Below, one piece after another: positions 1-5,671 of a DNA stretch of 5,671 nt. Position 1 is the first letter of the stretch. The number at the start of each line of letters is the position of its first letter. The notes beneath the pieces were generated by a model, which saw nothing but the letters and a program-made list of their open reading frames with translations, searched no databases and was not told the DNA's origin. This stretch comes from an uncultured Pseudomonadota bacterium (GTDB taxonomy: Bacteria; Pseudomonadota; Gammaproteobacteria; Burkholderiales; SCOH01), in assembly GCA_937863215.1 (NCBI GenBank), contig CALMFQ010000607.1, forward strand, positions 1 to 5,671, written 5' to 3'. The position numbers were made by a program, and so were the translations under genes.

Positions 1-995
1 GTATCGGCAGCATCGCCGGCCGCTACTTCGCCATGGACCGCGACAAGCGCTGGGAGCGCGTCGAACCGGTGTACGACATGCTGACGCAAGGCATCGCGCC
101 ATTCAGTGCAACAACCCCGGAAGCGGCGTTGGCTGCGGCTTATGCGCGCGGTGAAAACGATGAATTCGTCCAGCCGACCCTGGTTGGTGCGGCGGCGCCG
201 ATTGCCGACGGCGACGCGGTTATTTTCATCAACTTCCGCGCCGACCGGGCACGCCAGATGACTCAGGCGCTGACCTGGCCCGGTTTTGACGGCTTCCGGC
301 GCAAAGCCTGGCCGCAGCTCGGCTATTTTTGCTCGATGTCGCGCTACGGTGAGGATTACAAGAACCCGGTGGCGTTCCCGCCGCAACATTTCGACAATAC
401 GCTCGGCGAGTATCTGGGCAAATTGGGACTGAAACAGTTGCGGATTGCCGAAACCGAAAAATATCCGCATGTCACCTATTTCTTCAGCGGTGGCGAAGAG
501 CAACCGTTCCCCGGTGAAGACCGCATTCTGGTGCCGTCGCCGAAAGTCGCCACTTACGATCTGCAGCCGGAAATGAGCGCACCGGAGGTCACCGACAAAC
601 TGGTGGCGGCGATCGAAAGCAAGCAATACGCGGCGATCATGTGTAACTACGCCAACGGCGACATGGTCGGCCACACCGGCAATTTCGCAGCGGCCAAACA
701 GGCAATCGAAGCACTCGACGTCTGCATCGGCCGCGTGGTGGCCGCAGCACAGGCGAATGGCGCCGAAGTGTTGATCACCGCCGACCACGGCAACGCGGAA
801 ATGATGCACGACGCCGATCACGATCAGGTGCACACGCAGCACACCACCAACCTGGTGCCCTGCTGCTATATCGGGCGTCCGGCCAGAATCGCCTCTACCG
901 GCGCACTGCAGGATATCGCCCCGACCCTGCTGTACATGATGGGTGTGCAACAGCCGGCGGAAATGACCGGACACTCGCTGATCGAGCTGGCGTGA
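1..995 (+). CDS. gpmI: 2,3-bisphosphoglycerate-independent phosphoglycerate mutase, 5' end missing
   Basis: Interconverts 3-phosphoglycerate and 2-phosphoglycerate in cytoplasmic glycolysis and gluconeogenesis, through a phosphoserine intermediate and two Mn2+ ions. The reading frame is open from base 3 and begins with IGSIAGRYFAMDRDKRW, the family's conserved central segment, so the ATG at base 33 is internal. About 330 residues of a usual ~510 are present, so the N-terminal part with the phosphorylated serine lies outside the window. Visible active-site elements are NFRADRARQ (bases 231-254, phosphate-binding arginines), EKYPHVTYFFSGG (lysine at 459-461), NGDMVGHTG (metal-binding Asp 660-662 and His 672-674), TADHGNAE (Asp 783-785, His 786-788) and QHTTNLVP (metal-binding His 840-842). 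The roles of these residues come from known structures of the family. The gene ends at TGA 993-995, overlapping the next start. The frame is intact and no key residue is missing in the part seen. Confidence 0.97.
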   Translation, partial: IGSIAGRYFAMDRDKRWERVEPVYDMLTQGIAPFSATTPEAALAAAYARGENDEFVQPTLVGAAAPIADGDAVIFINFRADRARQMTQALTWPGFDGFRRKAWPQLGYFCSMSRYGEDYKNPVAFPPQHFDNTLGEYLGKLGLKQLRIAETEKYPHVTYFFSGGEEQPFPGEDRILVPSPKVATYDLQPEMSAPEVTDKLVAAIESKQYAAIMCNYANGDMVGHTGNFAAAKQAIEALDVCIGRVVAAAQANGAEVLITADHGNAEMMHDADHDQVHTQHTTNLVPCCYIGRPARIASTGALQDIAPTLLYMMGVQQPAEMTGHSLIELA

Positions 996-2314
996 TCAGA
1001 CCGGCCCTGCTTGCATTGGCGCTGACCGCGCTGCCTGCCCACGCGGCGGACAGCGCGGACACGCCCGACCCGGGCAAACCCAGGGAAGAGCTGCAGTCGC
1101 TGCGCACGCAGATCGACTCACTGCAAAAAGAGCTGCAGCAGAATGAAGCGACCAAGGCCGAAGCCAGCGATGCGCTGAAGCAGTCGGAACGCGCCATCAG
1201 CGAGGCCAACCGGCTGCTCGACGAGCTTTCCAGTGCCCATGCCGCGACCCAGTCGCAACTGCAGTTCTACAAGAATCAGCTGGCAACCAAACGCCGCCAG
1301 ACGCTCGATTCGCAACAGCAGCTGGCCAGACTGCTGCGCAGCCAGTACAAGCAAGGCAGTGCCAGCAACAGCGCACGCCTGCTGCTGAGTAACGGCAATC
1401 CGGCCGATGCGGCGCGCCAGCTCAAATACTACCAATACATTGCACGCGCACAGGCACAGACACTGGCACGCCTGCAACGTGAAATTGGCGAATTGAACGC
1501 GCTGGTGGCCGAGATCACCGACCGCGAACAGCAACTGGCACGCATCCGCAGCCAGAAATCAGCACAAAAATCCGAACTGCAACAGCAACAGCAGAATCGG
1601 CAGCAGGTACTGCAAAAACTGGCATCGGAGATTTCCGCCCAGCGCAACCAGATATCGCACCTGCGCGACGACGAAAAACGCCTGACCAATCTGATCGATC
1701 ATCTGAACAAGTTGATCGAACAACGCCAGCGTGCCGAACAGCAACGCCAGCGCGCCGCGCGCATCGCGGCACAGAAAGCCGCTGCGCGGCAGGAAAAGCT
1801 GGCGCGGGCGGAAAAAGCACGCCAGCAAACCGAGACCAAAGCGCCCAGAAGCGAGCCCAGAACAACACCGGCTCCACCGCCGCCCCCGCCCAACGAAACC
1901 GAACCCAGTGGCAGCAGCGGCTTTGTCAGCCTGCGCGGCAAGCTGCGCCAGCCGGCCGGCGGCGAAATCGTCAACCGCTTTGGCAGCGCCCGTGCCGAAG
2001 GTGCCGGCAACTGGAAAGGGGTTTTCGTGCGCACGCGCAGCGGCGAGGAAATCCACGTCATCGCCGCCGGACAGGTGGTGTTCGCCGACTGGCTGCGCGG
2101 CTTCGGCAACCTGATCATCGTCGATCACGGCAGCGGTTACATGAGCCTGTACGGTCACAACGAAGCACTGCTGAAACAGGTGGGCGCACAGATCAAGGCA
2201 GGCGACGTCATAGCCCGCGCCGGCAACAGCGGCGGCAATGCGGAAACCGGTTTATACTTCGAAATTCGCCATCGTGGCGCGCCGCTCGATCCGGCGCAGT
2301 GGGTAAGGTTTTAA
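992..2314 (+). CDS. envC: EnvC-like murein hydrolase activator (coiled coil plus degenerate LytM/M23 domain)
   Basis: Periplasmic activator of N-acetylmuramyl-L-alanine amidases that split septal peptidoglycan in cell division (role known from E. coli EnvC with AmiA/AmiB). The 440-residue product is close to E. coli EnvC in length. Residues 1-18 look like a signal peptide cleaved after AHA. Residues ~30-275 form a heptad-rich, Gln/Arg/Ala-rich coiled coil. A Pro/Thr linker with six prolines lies near residues 290-305. Residues ~315-440 are an M23 domain. Its zinc site is degenerate: the usual HxxxD is replaced around W341-K342-G343-V344-F345, and the usual HxH is TGLYFE (G420, Y422). Only H389 of the YGH motif remains. 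The same kind of loss, with a similar LYFEIR segment, is seen in EnvC, so I infer an activator rather than an endopeptidase. The start is GTG 992-994 inside the gpmI stop (GTGA). It is the only start giving a full signal peptide, and there is no clear Shine-Dalgarno sequence, which suggests translational coupling. NlpD-type proteins are the main alternative, but no LysM domain or lipobox is visible. Confidence 0.9.
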   Translation: MIRPALLALALTALPAHAADSADTPDPGKPREELQSLRTQIDSLQKELQQNEATKAEASDALKQSERAISEANRLLDELSSAHAATQSQLQFYKNQLATKRRQTLDSQQQLARLLRSQYKQGSASNSARLLLSNGNPADAARQLKYYQYIARAQAQTLARLQREIGELNALVAEITDREQQLARIRSQKSAQKSELQQQQQNRQQVLQKLASEISAQRNQISHLRDDEKRLTNLIDHLNKLIEQRQRAEQQRQRAARIAAQKAAARQEKLARAEKARQQTETKAPRSEPRTTPAPPPPPPNETEPSGSSGFVSLRGKLRQPAGGEIVNRFGSARAEGAGNWKGVFVRTRSGEEIHVIAAGQVVFADWLRGFGNLIIVDHGSGYMSLYGHNEALLKQVGAQIKAGDVIARAGNSGGNAETGLYFEIRHRGAPLDPAQWVRF

Positions 2315-2357
2315 GAGGCTGCTCGCGACAGATCGTGAACGGTCTCTAACAGCAACC

Positions 2358-2385
2358 TTGATTTGCGTCGGCGGCGACACAAAAT
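2358..2385 (+). promoter_or_regulatory. Weak sigma70-type promoter candidate for ctpA
   Basis: TTGATT (2358-2363) and CAAAAT (2380-2385) are separated by 16 bases, each matching 4 of 6 consensus positions. Transcription would start near 2392 and give a leader of about 105 bases before ctpA. The match is weak and could be chance. ctpA may equally be served by read-through from the upstream genes. Confidence 0.22.
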
Positions 2386-2485
2386 GAACCACAACCGCCG
2401 AGCGCACTCAAACGCCCGGCAAGTTACAGTTGCGGATTGCAGTCACGCGACTCGATCCGCCAACCAGTTGTACAGCGCAAGCGAC

Positions 2486-2490
2486 AGGAG
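2486..2490 (+). promoter_or_regulatory. Ribosome binding site fixing the ctpA start
   Basis: AGGAG lies 8 bases before ATG 2499-2501. It decides the start: the frame is also open from an ATG at 2430, but that one has no Shine-Dalgarno sequence and would add 23 residues ahead of the signal peptide. The ATG at 2511 (Met5) is in frame but poorly spaced from AGGAG. Confidence 0.85.
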
Positions 2491-2498
2491 ACATACAT

Positions 2499-3974
2499 AT
2501 GCGCAATTCGATGCAGAAATTCAGCCTGGTATCCGCCGGCGTGGTCGTTGGCGTGCTGATCAGCCTGAATTTCAGCGCCATCGCCAACAAGGAACCGCAG
2601 CCAGCCGCGGCGCCGACCGCCCAGCCGCTGCCGATCGAAGAACTGCGCGCATTCACTGAGGTATTCGGCCGCATCAAGTCCGATTATGTCGAACCGGTTG
2701 AAGACAAGAAACTGATCCGCGAAGCCATCAACGGCATGCTGCTCGGCCTCGATCCGCACTCGCTGTACCTCGATGAGGAATCATTCAAGGAGCTGCGCGA
2801 AACCACGCAGGGCGAATTTGGTGGCCTCGGGCTGGAAGTCGGCATGGAAGACGGCTTCGTCAAGGTGATCTCGCCGATCGAGGACACCCCGGCCTATCGT
2901 GCCGGCATGAAGGCCGGCGATCTGATCATGATGCTGGACGAAACCAATGTGCGCGGCCTGTCGCTCAACGATGCGGTCAAACGCATGCGCGGCAAGCCGA
3001 ATTCGACCATCAAGCTGACCGTGTTGCGCAAAGGCGAGGCCAAGCCACTGACGTTTACCCTGACGCGCGCCGTGATCAAGATCCAGAGCGTGAAGAACAA
3101 GCTGCTCGACAACGGCTACGGCTATGTGCGCATCACCCAGTTCCAGGAACACACCACACCGGATCTGGGCAAGGCACTGGAAGGCCTGTACAAGCAGAAC
3201 AAGGCACCGCTGAAAGGCCTGGTGCTGGATCTGCGTAACGACCCGGGCGGCCTGCTCGACTCGGCTGTCGGCGTGGCAGCGGCATTCCTGCCGGCCAATA
3301 CGCTGGTGGTCTACACCGACGGCCGGATCGCGGACGCCAAGATGCGCAAGTTCACCAATAAGGAAGACTACGTGCGCGGCTTCAAGGAAGACCCGCTGGC
3401 CAACCTGCCGAAAGAAGTAAAAACCGTGCCGATGGTGGTGCTGGTCAACTCCGGCTCGGCATCGGCATCGGAAATCGTTGCCGGCGCACTGCAGGATCAC
3501 AAACGCGCGATTCTGGTCGGCACGCAGACGTTCGGCAAAGGCTCGGTGCAGTCGGTGCTGCCGCTATCGGCAACCAGCGCAATCAAACTGACCACGGCAC
3601 GCTACTACACGCCATCGGGGCGTTCGATTCAGGCCAAGGGCATTGCACCGGATGTCGAGGTCGAAGAAGCCATCGTCAACCTGAACACTGCGCCGCAGGG
3701 TTTCCGGGTGCGCGAGGCCGACCTGGAACGCCACCTGGAAAACAAGGACGACAAGACCAAGCCGAAGGGCAAGGCAGTCGACAAGGACAGCAAGGCCAAG
3801 CCGGCCGAACCGCCGAAGGACAAGAGCAGCGAAGCCGGCAAGGACAAAGCCGCCGCCGGCGACGATGCCGCACAGCAGGAAGGACCGCTGGAAATGGCAT
3901 CGAAAAAGGATTACCAGCTACAGCAGGCACTCAACGTGCTCAAAGTGCAGCAGATCCTGCAGCAGAAGAAATAA
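2499..3974 (+). CDS. ctpA: Carboxy-terminal processing protease, S41A family, PDZ domain
   Basis: Periplasmic serine protease that cleaves substrates from their C-terminal ends. The 491-residue product begins with an N-terminal membrane segment (residues ~8-28) ending in an AIA motif before N30, so it is either exported and cleaved or anchored. A helical region (~45-100) contains DPHSLYLDEESFKEL. A PDZ domain (~107-190) begins at GGLGLEVGMEDG. The S41 core (~190-385) carries VNSGSASASEI and TFGKGSVQ. By alignment with the known Ser-Lys dyad (25 residues apart in E. coli Prc), the nucleophile is S322, the general base K347, and Q351 the accompanying glutamine. All three are present, so it should be active. 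The tail from ~408 is a Lys/Asp/Ala/Pro-rich low-complexity stretch followed by a short Gln/Leu-rich helix (YQLQQALNVLKVQQILQQ). Position downstream of gpmI-envC is a common arrangement in proteobacteria and suggests a role in envelope or peptidoglycan turnover. The symbol follows the family name; the substrate is unknown. Confidence 0.94.
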   Translation: MRNSMQKFSLVSAGVVVGVLISLNFSAIANKEPQPAAAPTAQPLPIEELRAFTEVFGRIKSDYVEPVEDKKLIREAINGMLLGLDPHSLYLDEESFKELRETTQGEFGGLGLEVGMEDGFVKVISPIEDTPAYRAGMKAGDLIMMLDETNVRGLSLNDAVKRMRGKPNSTIKLTVLRKGEAKPLTFTLTRAVIKIQSVKNKLLDNGYGYVRITQFQEHTTPDLGKALEGLYKQNKAPLKGLVLDLRNDPGGLLDSAVGVAAAFLPANTLVVYTDGRIADAKMRKFTNKEDYVRGFKEDPLANLPKEVKTVPMVVLVNSGSASASEIVAGALQDHKRAILVGTQTFGKGSVQSVLPLSATSAIKLTTARYYTPSGRSIQAKGIAPDVEVEEAIVNLNTAPQGFRVREADLERHLENKDDKTKPKGKAVDKDSKAKPAEPPKDKSSEAGKDKAAAGDDAAQQEGPLEMASKKDYQLQQALNVLKVQQILQQKK

Positions 3975-4000
3975 GCCTCGAACATCCGGCAACACCAGCA

Positions 4001-4028
4001 CAGGGCCGCGCAAGCGGCCTTGTTTTTT
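4001..4028 (+). terminator. Rho-independent terminator after ctpA
   Basis: CAGGGCCGC (4001-4009) pairs with GCGGCCTTG (4014-4022) as a 9-bp, GC-rich stem with one G-U pair and a GCAA tetraloop (4010-4013), a GNRA-type loop. Six T follow at 4023-4028. It lies 26 bases after the ctpA stop and should end the gpmI-envC-ctpA transcript, separating it from the next gene. No comparable A-run precedes the stem, so it is most likely one-directional. Confidence 0.92.
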
Positions 4029-4083
4029 GGTACACGCGGCACATATTGCCGGCAGCAACGGCAGCGCTTGTCCATTGATACGT

Positions 4084-4112
4084 TTGGCATTTTCATGGAA
4101 ATACACGATAAT
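4084..4112 (+). promoter_or_regulatory. Sigma70-type promoter of the 160-residue gene
   Basis: TTGGCA (4084-4089) and GATAAT (4107-4112) each match 5 of 6 consensus positions and are exactly 17 bases apart. Transcription would start near 4119, giving a leader of about 35 bases. The region is AT-richer than the surrounding genes. A perfect 7-bp inverted repeat, TGGCATT (4085-4091) and AATGCCA (4110-4116), overlaps both promoter elements and could be an operator. It sits just downstream of the ctpA terminator, as expected for an independent transcription unit. Confidence 0.65.
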
Positions 4113-4141
4113 GCCATTCACATATTACTTAAAACATATCC

Positions 4142-4145
4142 GGAG
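4142..4145 (+). promoter_or_regulatory. Ribosome binding site of the 160-residue gene
   Basis: GGAG lies 8 bases before ATG 4154-4156. The spacing supports this start and no in-frame alternative upstream is better placed. Confidence 0.8.
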
Positions 4146-4153
4146 ACACATTC

Positions 4154-4636
4154 ATGGCCATCAGCGTAACCTTGCACTCAGCCCAGTCCGGCGCATGCCG
4201 CGAGGTAACGTTTGCGGTTCCGGAGCTGGCCGGCATGTTCAAGAACGAAGACGGCGCAGTGGCGATGATCAGCATGGAAAAACTGGCCAGCCGCATCACT
4301 CGCGACCGTGGCGGCATGAGCAGCCTGATCGAGAACCTCGACGCACTGAACGACGCATTTCGCCAGATCGATCAGGGCCGGCCATTGCTGCCACCGGTGC
4401 TCAACTCGCGCCGCCGCTCGATTGCAACGCAACTACTGGTGGAGTCCGGGCGCAGCCAGCTATACGCGCTGCGCAGCCGCGGCGCCGACAGCGTACCGGT
4501 GATCGTGCCGCAGGGTTTGCTGCTGCAGGTGGAAATGGAACTGGGGCTGGATCAGTTCGGCCTCACCGCCGGAGTACGTGCCGATGCCGCCATTGCGCCG
4601 GCAGCCACGCAGTTCAACCACGGCAACGTCGCCTGA
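4154..4636 (+). CDS. Uncharacterised 160-residue protein
   Basis: I do not recognise this family and assign no function. The case for a real gene is good: it has a consensus-like promoter, a well-spaced Shine-Dalgarno sequence, an ATG start, codon use like its neighbours, and it fills the gap between the ctpA terminator and moeB. The product has no signal peptide and no membrane segment, so it is probably cytoplasmic. The N-terminal part (residues 1-30) alternates polar and hydrophobic residues as in beta strands and holds the only cysteine (C15). Residues ~32-75 look helical and acidic/amphipathic (SSLIENLDALNDAFRQIDQG). A proline-containing turn (RPLLPPVLNS) and a basic RRR cluster follow, then a segment of strands and helices (RSQLYALRSRGADSVPVIVP, LLLQVEMELGLDQFGL). 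The last ~20 residues are Ala-rich and probably disordered. It may be transcribed with moeB, since no terminator is seen between them, but a functional link is not shown. Confidence 0.8.
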   Translation: MAISVTLHSAQSGACREVTFAVPELAGMFKNEDGAVAMISMEKLASRITRDRGGMSSLIENLDALNDAFRQIDQGRPLLPPVLNSRRRSIATQLLVESGRSQLYALRSRGADSVPVIVPQGLLLQVEMELGLDQFGLTAGVRADAAIAPAATQFNHGNVA

Positions 4637-4655
4637 CGCCCCTACCTTCGGCCGA

Positions 4656-4684
4656 TAGGCAGCTCCGGGCAGCGCTGCTAAACT
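4656..4684 (+). promoter_or_regulatory. Extended -10 promoter candidate of moeB, leaderless geometry
   Basis: TAGGCA (4656-4661) and TAAACT (4679-4684) are 17 bases apart, each matching 4 of 6 consensus positions. The -10 is preceded by TGC (4676-4678), forming an extended -10. The -10 ends 7 bases before ATG 4692, so transcription would begin at or next to the start codon. There is no Shine-Dalgarno sequence before the ATG, which fits a leaderless mRNA. A 10-bp palindrome, GCAGCGCTGC (4669-4678), fills the end of the spacer. Confidence 0.42.
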
Positions 4685-4691
4685 CGGCACC

Positions 4692-5447
4692 ATGAACGAC
4701 CAACAACTACTGCGCTTCAGCCGCCACATCCTGCTGGACGAAATCGGTGTCGAAGGCCAGCAACGGCTGCAGGACAGTCATGCGCTGGTAATCGGTGCCG
4801 GCGGACTGGGCTCGCCGGCCTGTCTCTATCTGGGCTCCGCGGGAGTCGGCCGGATCACCGTGTGCGACCACGACAAGGTCGACGATACCAATCTGCAACG
4901 CCAGATCGCGCACAGCAGCGCCAGCATCGGGCGCAACAAGGCCGAATCGCTGCGCGAACGGCTGGCACAAATCACTATTTTCAGCTCCGTCACCGCGCTG
5001 CCCGAGCGCGTGGCCGGCGAGCAGCTGCACGCGCTGATCGCCAGTGCCGATGTCGTGCTCGACTGCAGCGACAATTTTGCCACCCGCCACGCCGTCAACC
5101 GCGCCTGTGTCGAATTGCGCAAACCGCTGGTCTCCGGTGCCGCGGTACGCTTCGACGGCCAGATCAGCGTCTTCGACCTGCGCCACGCCGACGCGCCCTG
5201 TTATCACTGCCTGTTTCCCGACCAGGGCGACGCCAACGACGGCCCGTGTGCGCTGTTCGGCGTATTCGCGCCGCTGGTCGGCATCATTGGCAGCATGCAG
5301 GCGGCCGAAGCGCTGAAGTTGCTGATCCCGACCGGCACCAGCCTCAACGGCCGGCTGCTGTTATTGAATGCGCTGCAGATGGAATGGCGCACGCTGCGCC
5401 TGAAGCGCGATCCGGCGTGCGCGGTGTGTAGCGGCCAGGCACGCTAA
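4692..5447 (+). CDS. moeB: Molybdopterin-synthase adenylyltransferase (HesA/MoeB/ThiF family)
   Basis: Cytoplasmic E1-like enzyme that adenylates the C-terminal glycine of a ubiquitin-like sulfur carrier, MoaD in molybdopterin synthesis (ThiS for ThiF paralogues). The 251 residues match E. coli MoeB (about 249). The nucleotide loop is GAGGLGS (35-41). Conserved residues fall where expected, with an offset of about three from E. coli MoeB: R11 in RFSRH, D59, N67, R70 in TNLQRQ, K83 in NKAES, and D127 in DCSDN. Structural zinc is bound by two CxxC pairs, C170/C173 and C243/C246. C186 in GPCALFGV corresponds to the conserved cysteine used by ThiF-type enzymes. There is no C-terminal rhodanese domain. 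MoeB versus ThiF cannot be decided from the sequence alone; the neighbouring moaC favours MoeB, though a bifunctional role is possible. The segment after RLAQ reads ITIFSSV where family members often have an Asn-Pro turn, a small deviation. Start ATG 4692 gives the typical N-terminus without a Shine-Dalgarno sequence. Confidence 0.92.
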   Translation: MNDQQLLRFSRHILLDEIGVEGQQRLQDSHALVIGAGGLGSPACLYLGSAGVGRITVCDHDKVDDTNLQRQIAHSSASIGRNKAESLRERLAQITIFSSVTALPERVAGEQLHALIASADVVLDCSDNFATRHAVNRACVELRKPLVSGAAVRFDGQISVFDLRHADAPCYHCLFPDQGDANDGPCALFGVFAPLVGIIGSMQAAEALKLLIPTGTSLNGRLLLLNALQMEWRTLRLKRDPACAVCSGQAR

Positions 5448-5461
5448 CCCGGACGCAGCGG

Positions 5462-5671
5462 TTATTCGGCGCGCCAATGCCCCGATTTGCCGCCCAGCTT
5501 TTCCAGCAGGCGGATATTGCCGATCACCATGCCGCGATCGACTGCCTTGCACATATCGTAAATCGTCAGCAACCCGGTCGAGAGCGCGGTCAACGCCTCC
5601 ATTTCCACACCGGTACGGCCAACCGTCTCGGCGGTCACACTGCAGTCGATCGCCGCAGCCGCCTCGTCGAT
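5462..5671 (-). CDS. moaC: Cyclic pyranopterin monophosphate synthase MoaC, C-terminal part
   Basis: Read on the - strand, the frame is open from the right edge to TAA at 5464-5462 and encodes 69 residues. The start lies outside the window. With MoaA, MoaC converts GTP to cyclic pyranopterin monophosphate, the first committed intermediate of molybdenum cofactor, in the cytoplasm. Visible signature segments are TVGRTGVEMEALTALS, LLTIYDMCKAVDRGMVIG and IRLLEKLGGKSGHWRAE, all highly conserved in MoaC. The YDMCK motif (5560-5546) holds the Asp and Lys known to be in the active site. The usual length is about 160 residues, so a little under half is present. The gene is convergent with moeB, with 14 bases between the stops. 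Confidence 0.95.
   Translation of the reverse strand: MDEAAAAIDCSVTAETVGRTGVEMEALTALSTGLLTIYDMCKAVDRGMVIGNIRLLEKLGGKSGHWRAE

Larger units (their letters stand above)
2315..2498. other. Intergenic region between envC and ctpA
   Basis: This 184-base stretch has no supported gene. Frames that read through it lack a ribosome binding site and protein-like composition. It contains no stem followed by a T-run, so nothing in it would stop transcripts coming from gpmI-envC. Its only recognisable items are a weak -35/-10 pair near 2358-2385 and the Shine-Dalgarno sequence of ctpA at 2486-2490. Its length leaves room for a ctpA-specific promoter or a 5' untranslated leader. Confidence 0.6.

Noticed and set aside
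1570..1620. CAG-rich tract in envC as a possible simple repeat
   Set aside because: It is imperfect and simply encodes Gln/Leu heptads of the coiled coil.
1559..2158. Open - strand frame of 199 codons opposite envC
   Set aside because: Antisense to the coiled-coil and LytM coding region; composition is that of a shadow frame, with no domain signature.
2366..2401. GC-rich inverted repeats (CGGCGG with CCGCCG; GTCG-GCGG-CGAC) in the envC-ctpA gap as a terminator or riboswitch
   Set aside because: Arms are short or the loop is about 20 bases, there is no T-run, and I see no known riboswitch core. Such pairings are expected by chance in GC-rich DNA.
2430..2498. Upstream ATG extending ctpA by 23 residues
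   Set aside because: No Shine-Dalgarno sequence precedes it, and the extension would bury the signal sequence; AGGAG 8 bases before 2499 fixes the start there.
2781..3500. Open - strand frame of 239 codons opposite ctpA
   Set aside because: It lies wholly antisense to a well-supported S41 protease gene, is rich in His, Gln and Val as expected of a GC-rich shadow frame, and has no recognisable domain or ribosome binding site.
3865..4695. Open + strand frame of 276 codons across the ctpA end, terminator and 160-residue gene
   Set aside because: It runs through an intrinsic terminator and promoter and is very rich in Arg, Pro and Ser, typical of an off-frame reading. The frame starting at 4154 has the ribosome binding site.
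1..5671. Mobile element, CRISPR array, defence or phage module
   Set aside because: No direct repeats with spacers, no terminal inverted repeats, and no transposase, integrase or nuclease motifs; every long frame except the 160-residue gene is a known housekeeping family.

Overview
The window is GC-rich, densely coded housekeeping chromosome, most likely from a betaproteobacterium or a related gammaproteobacterium. This placement rests on the gene order gpmI-envC-ctpA followed by a MoeB/ThiF-type gene, on the protein sequences, and on the GC-biased codon use. It is an inference, because there is no rRNA or other phylogenetic marker in the window.

Layout: (1) 1-995, + strand, the 3' two thirds of gpmI (cofactor-independent phosphoglycerate mutase), cut by the left edge. 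(2) 992-2314, + strand, an EnvC-like activator of septal murein amidases. It starts at a GTG that overlaps the gpmI stop by 4 bases. (3) 2315-2498, a 184-base gap with only a weak promoter candidate and the ribosome binding site of the next gene. (4) 2499-3974, + strand, ctpA, a periplasmic S41A carboxy-terminal processing protease with a PDZ domain and an unusual lysine-rich tail. (5) 4001-4028, a strong intrinsic terminator that closes this block. (6) 4084-4636, a well-formed sigma70-type promoter driving a 160-residue protein that I do not recognise. (7) 4692-5447, + strand, moeB (adenylyltransferase of the HesA/MoeB/ThiF family), apparently with its own extended -10 promoter placed so that the mRNA would be leaderless. 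(8) 5462-5671, - strand, the 3' part of moaC, convergent with moeB and cut by the right edge.

Two functional themes are visible. The gpmI-envC-ctpA block joins a glycolytic enzyme to two envelope proteins: EnvC relieves inhibition of amidases during daughter-cell separation, and Ctp proteases trim or degrade periplasmic proteins, in several bacteria including peptidoglycan hydrolases. The right end is molybdenum cofactor biosynthesis: MoaC makes cyclic pyranopterin monophosphate and MoeB activates the small sulfur carrier MoaD. The 160-residue gene lies between the two themes and belongs obviously to neither.

I found no mobile element, CRISPR array, tRNA, rRNA or phage-like content. The window does not contain an evident new multi-gene system. 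The unexplained items are the 160-residue gene with its insulated, inverted-repeat-bearing promoter, the probable leaderless start of moeB, and the lysine-rich tail of CtpA.
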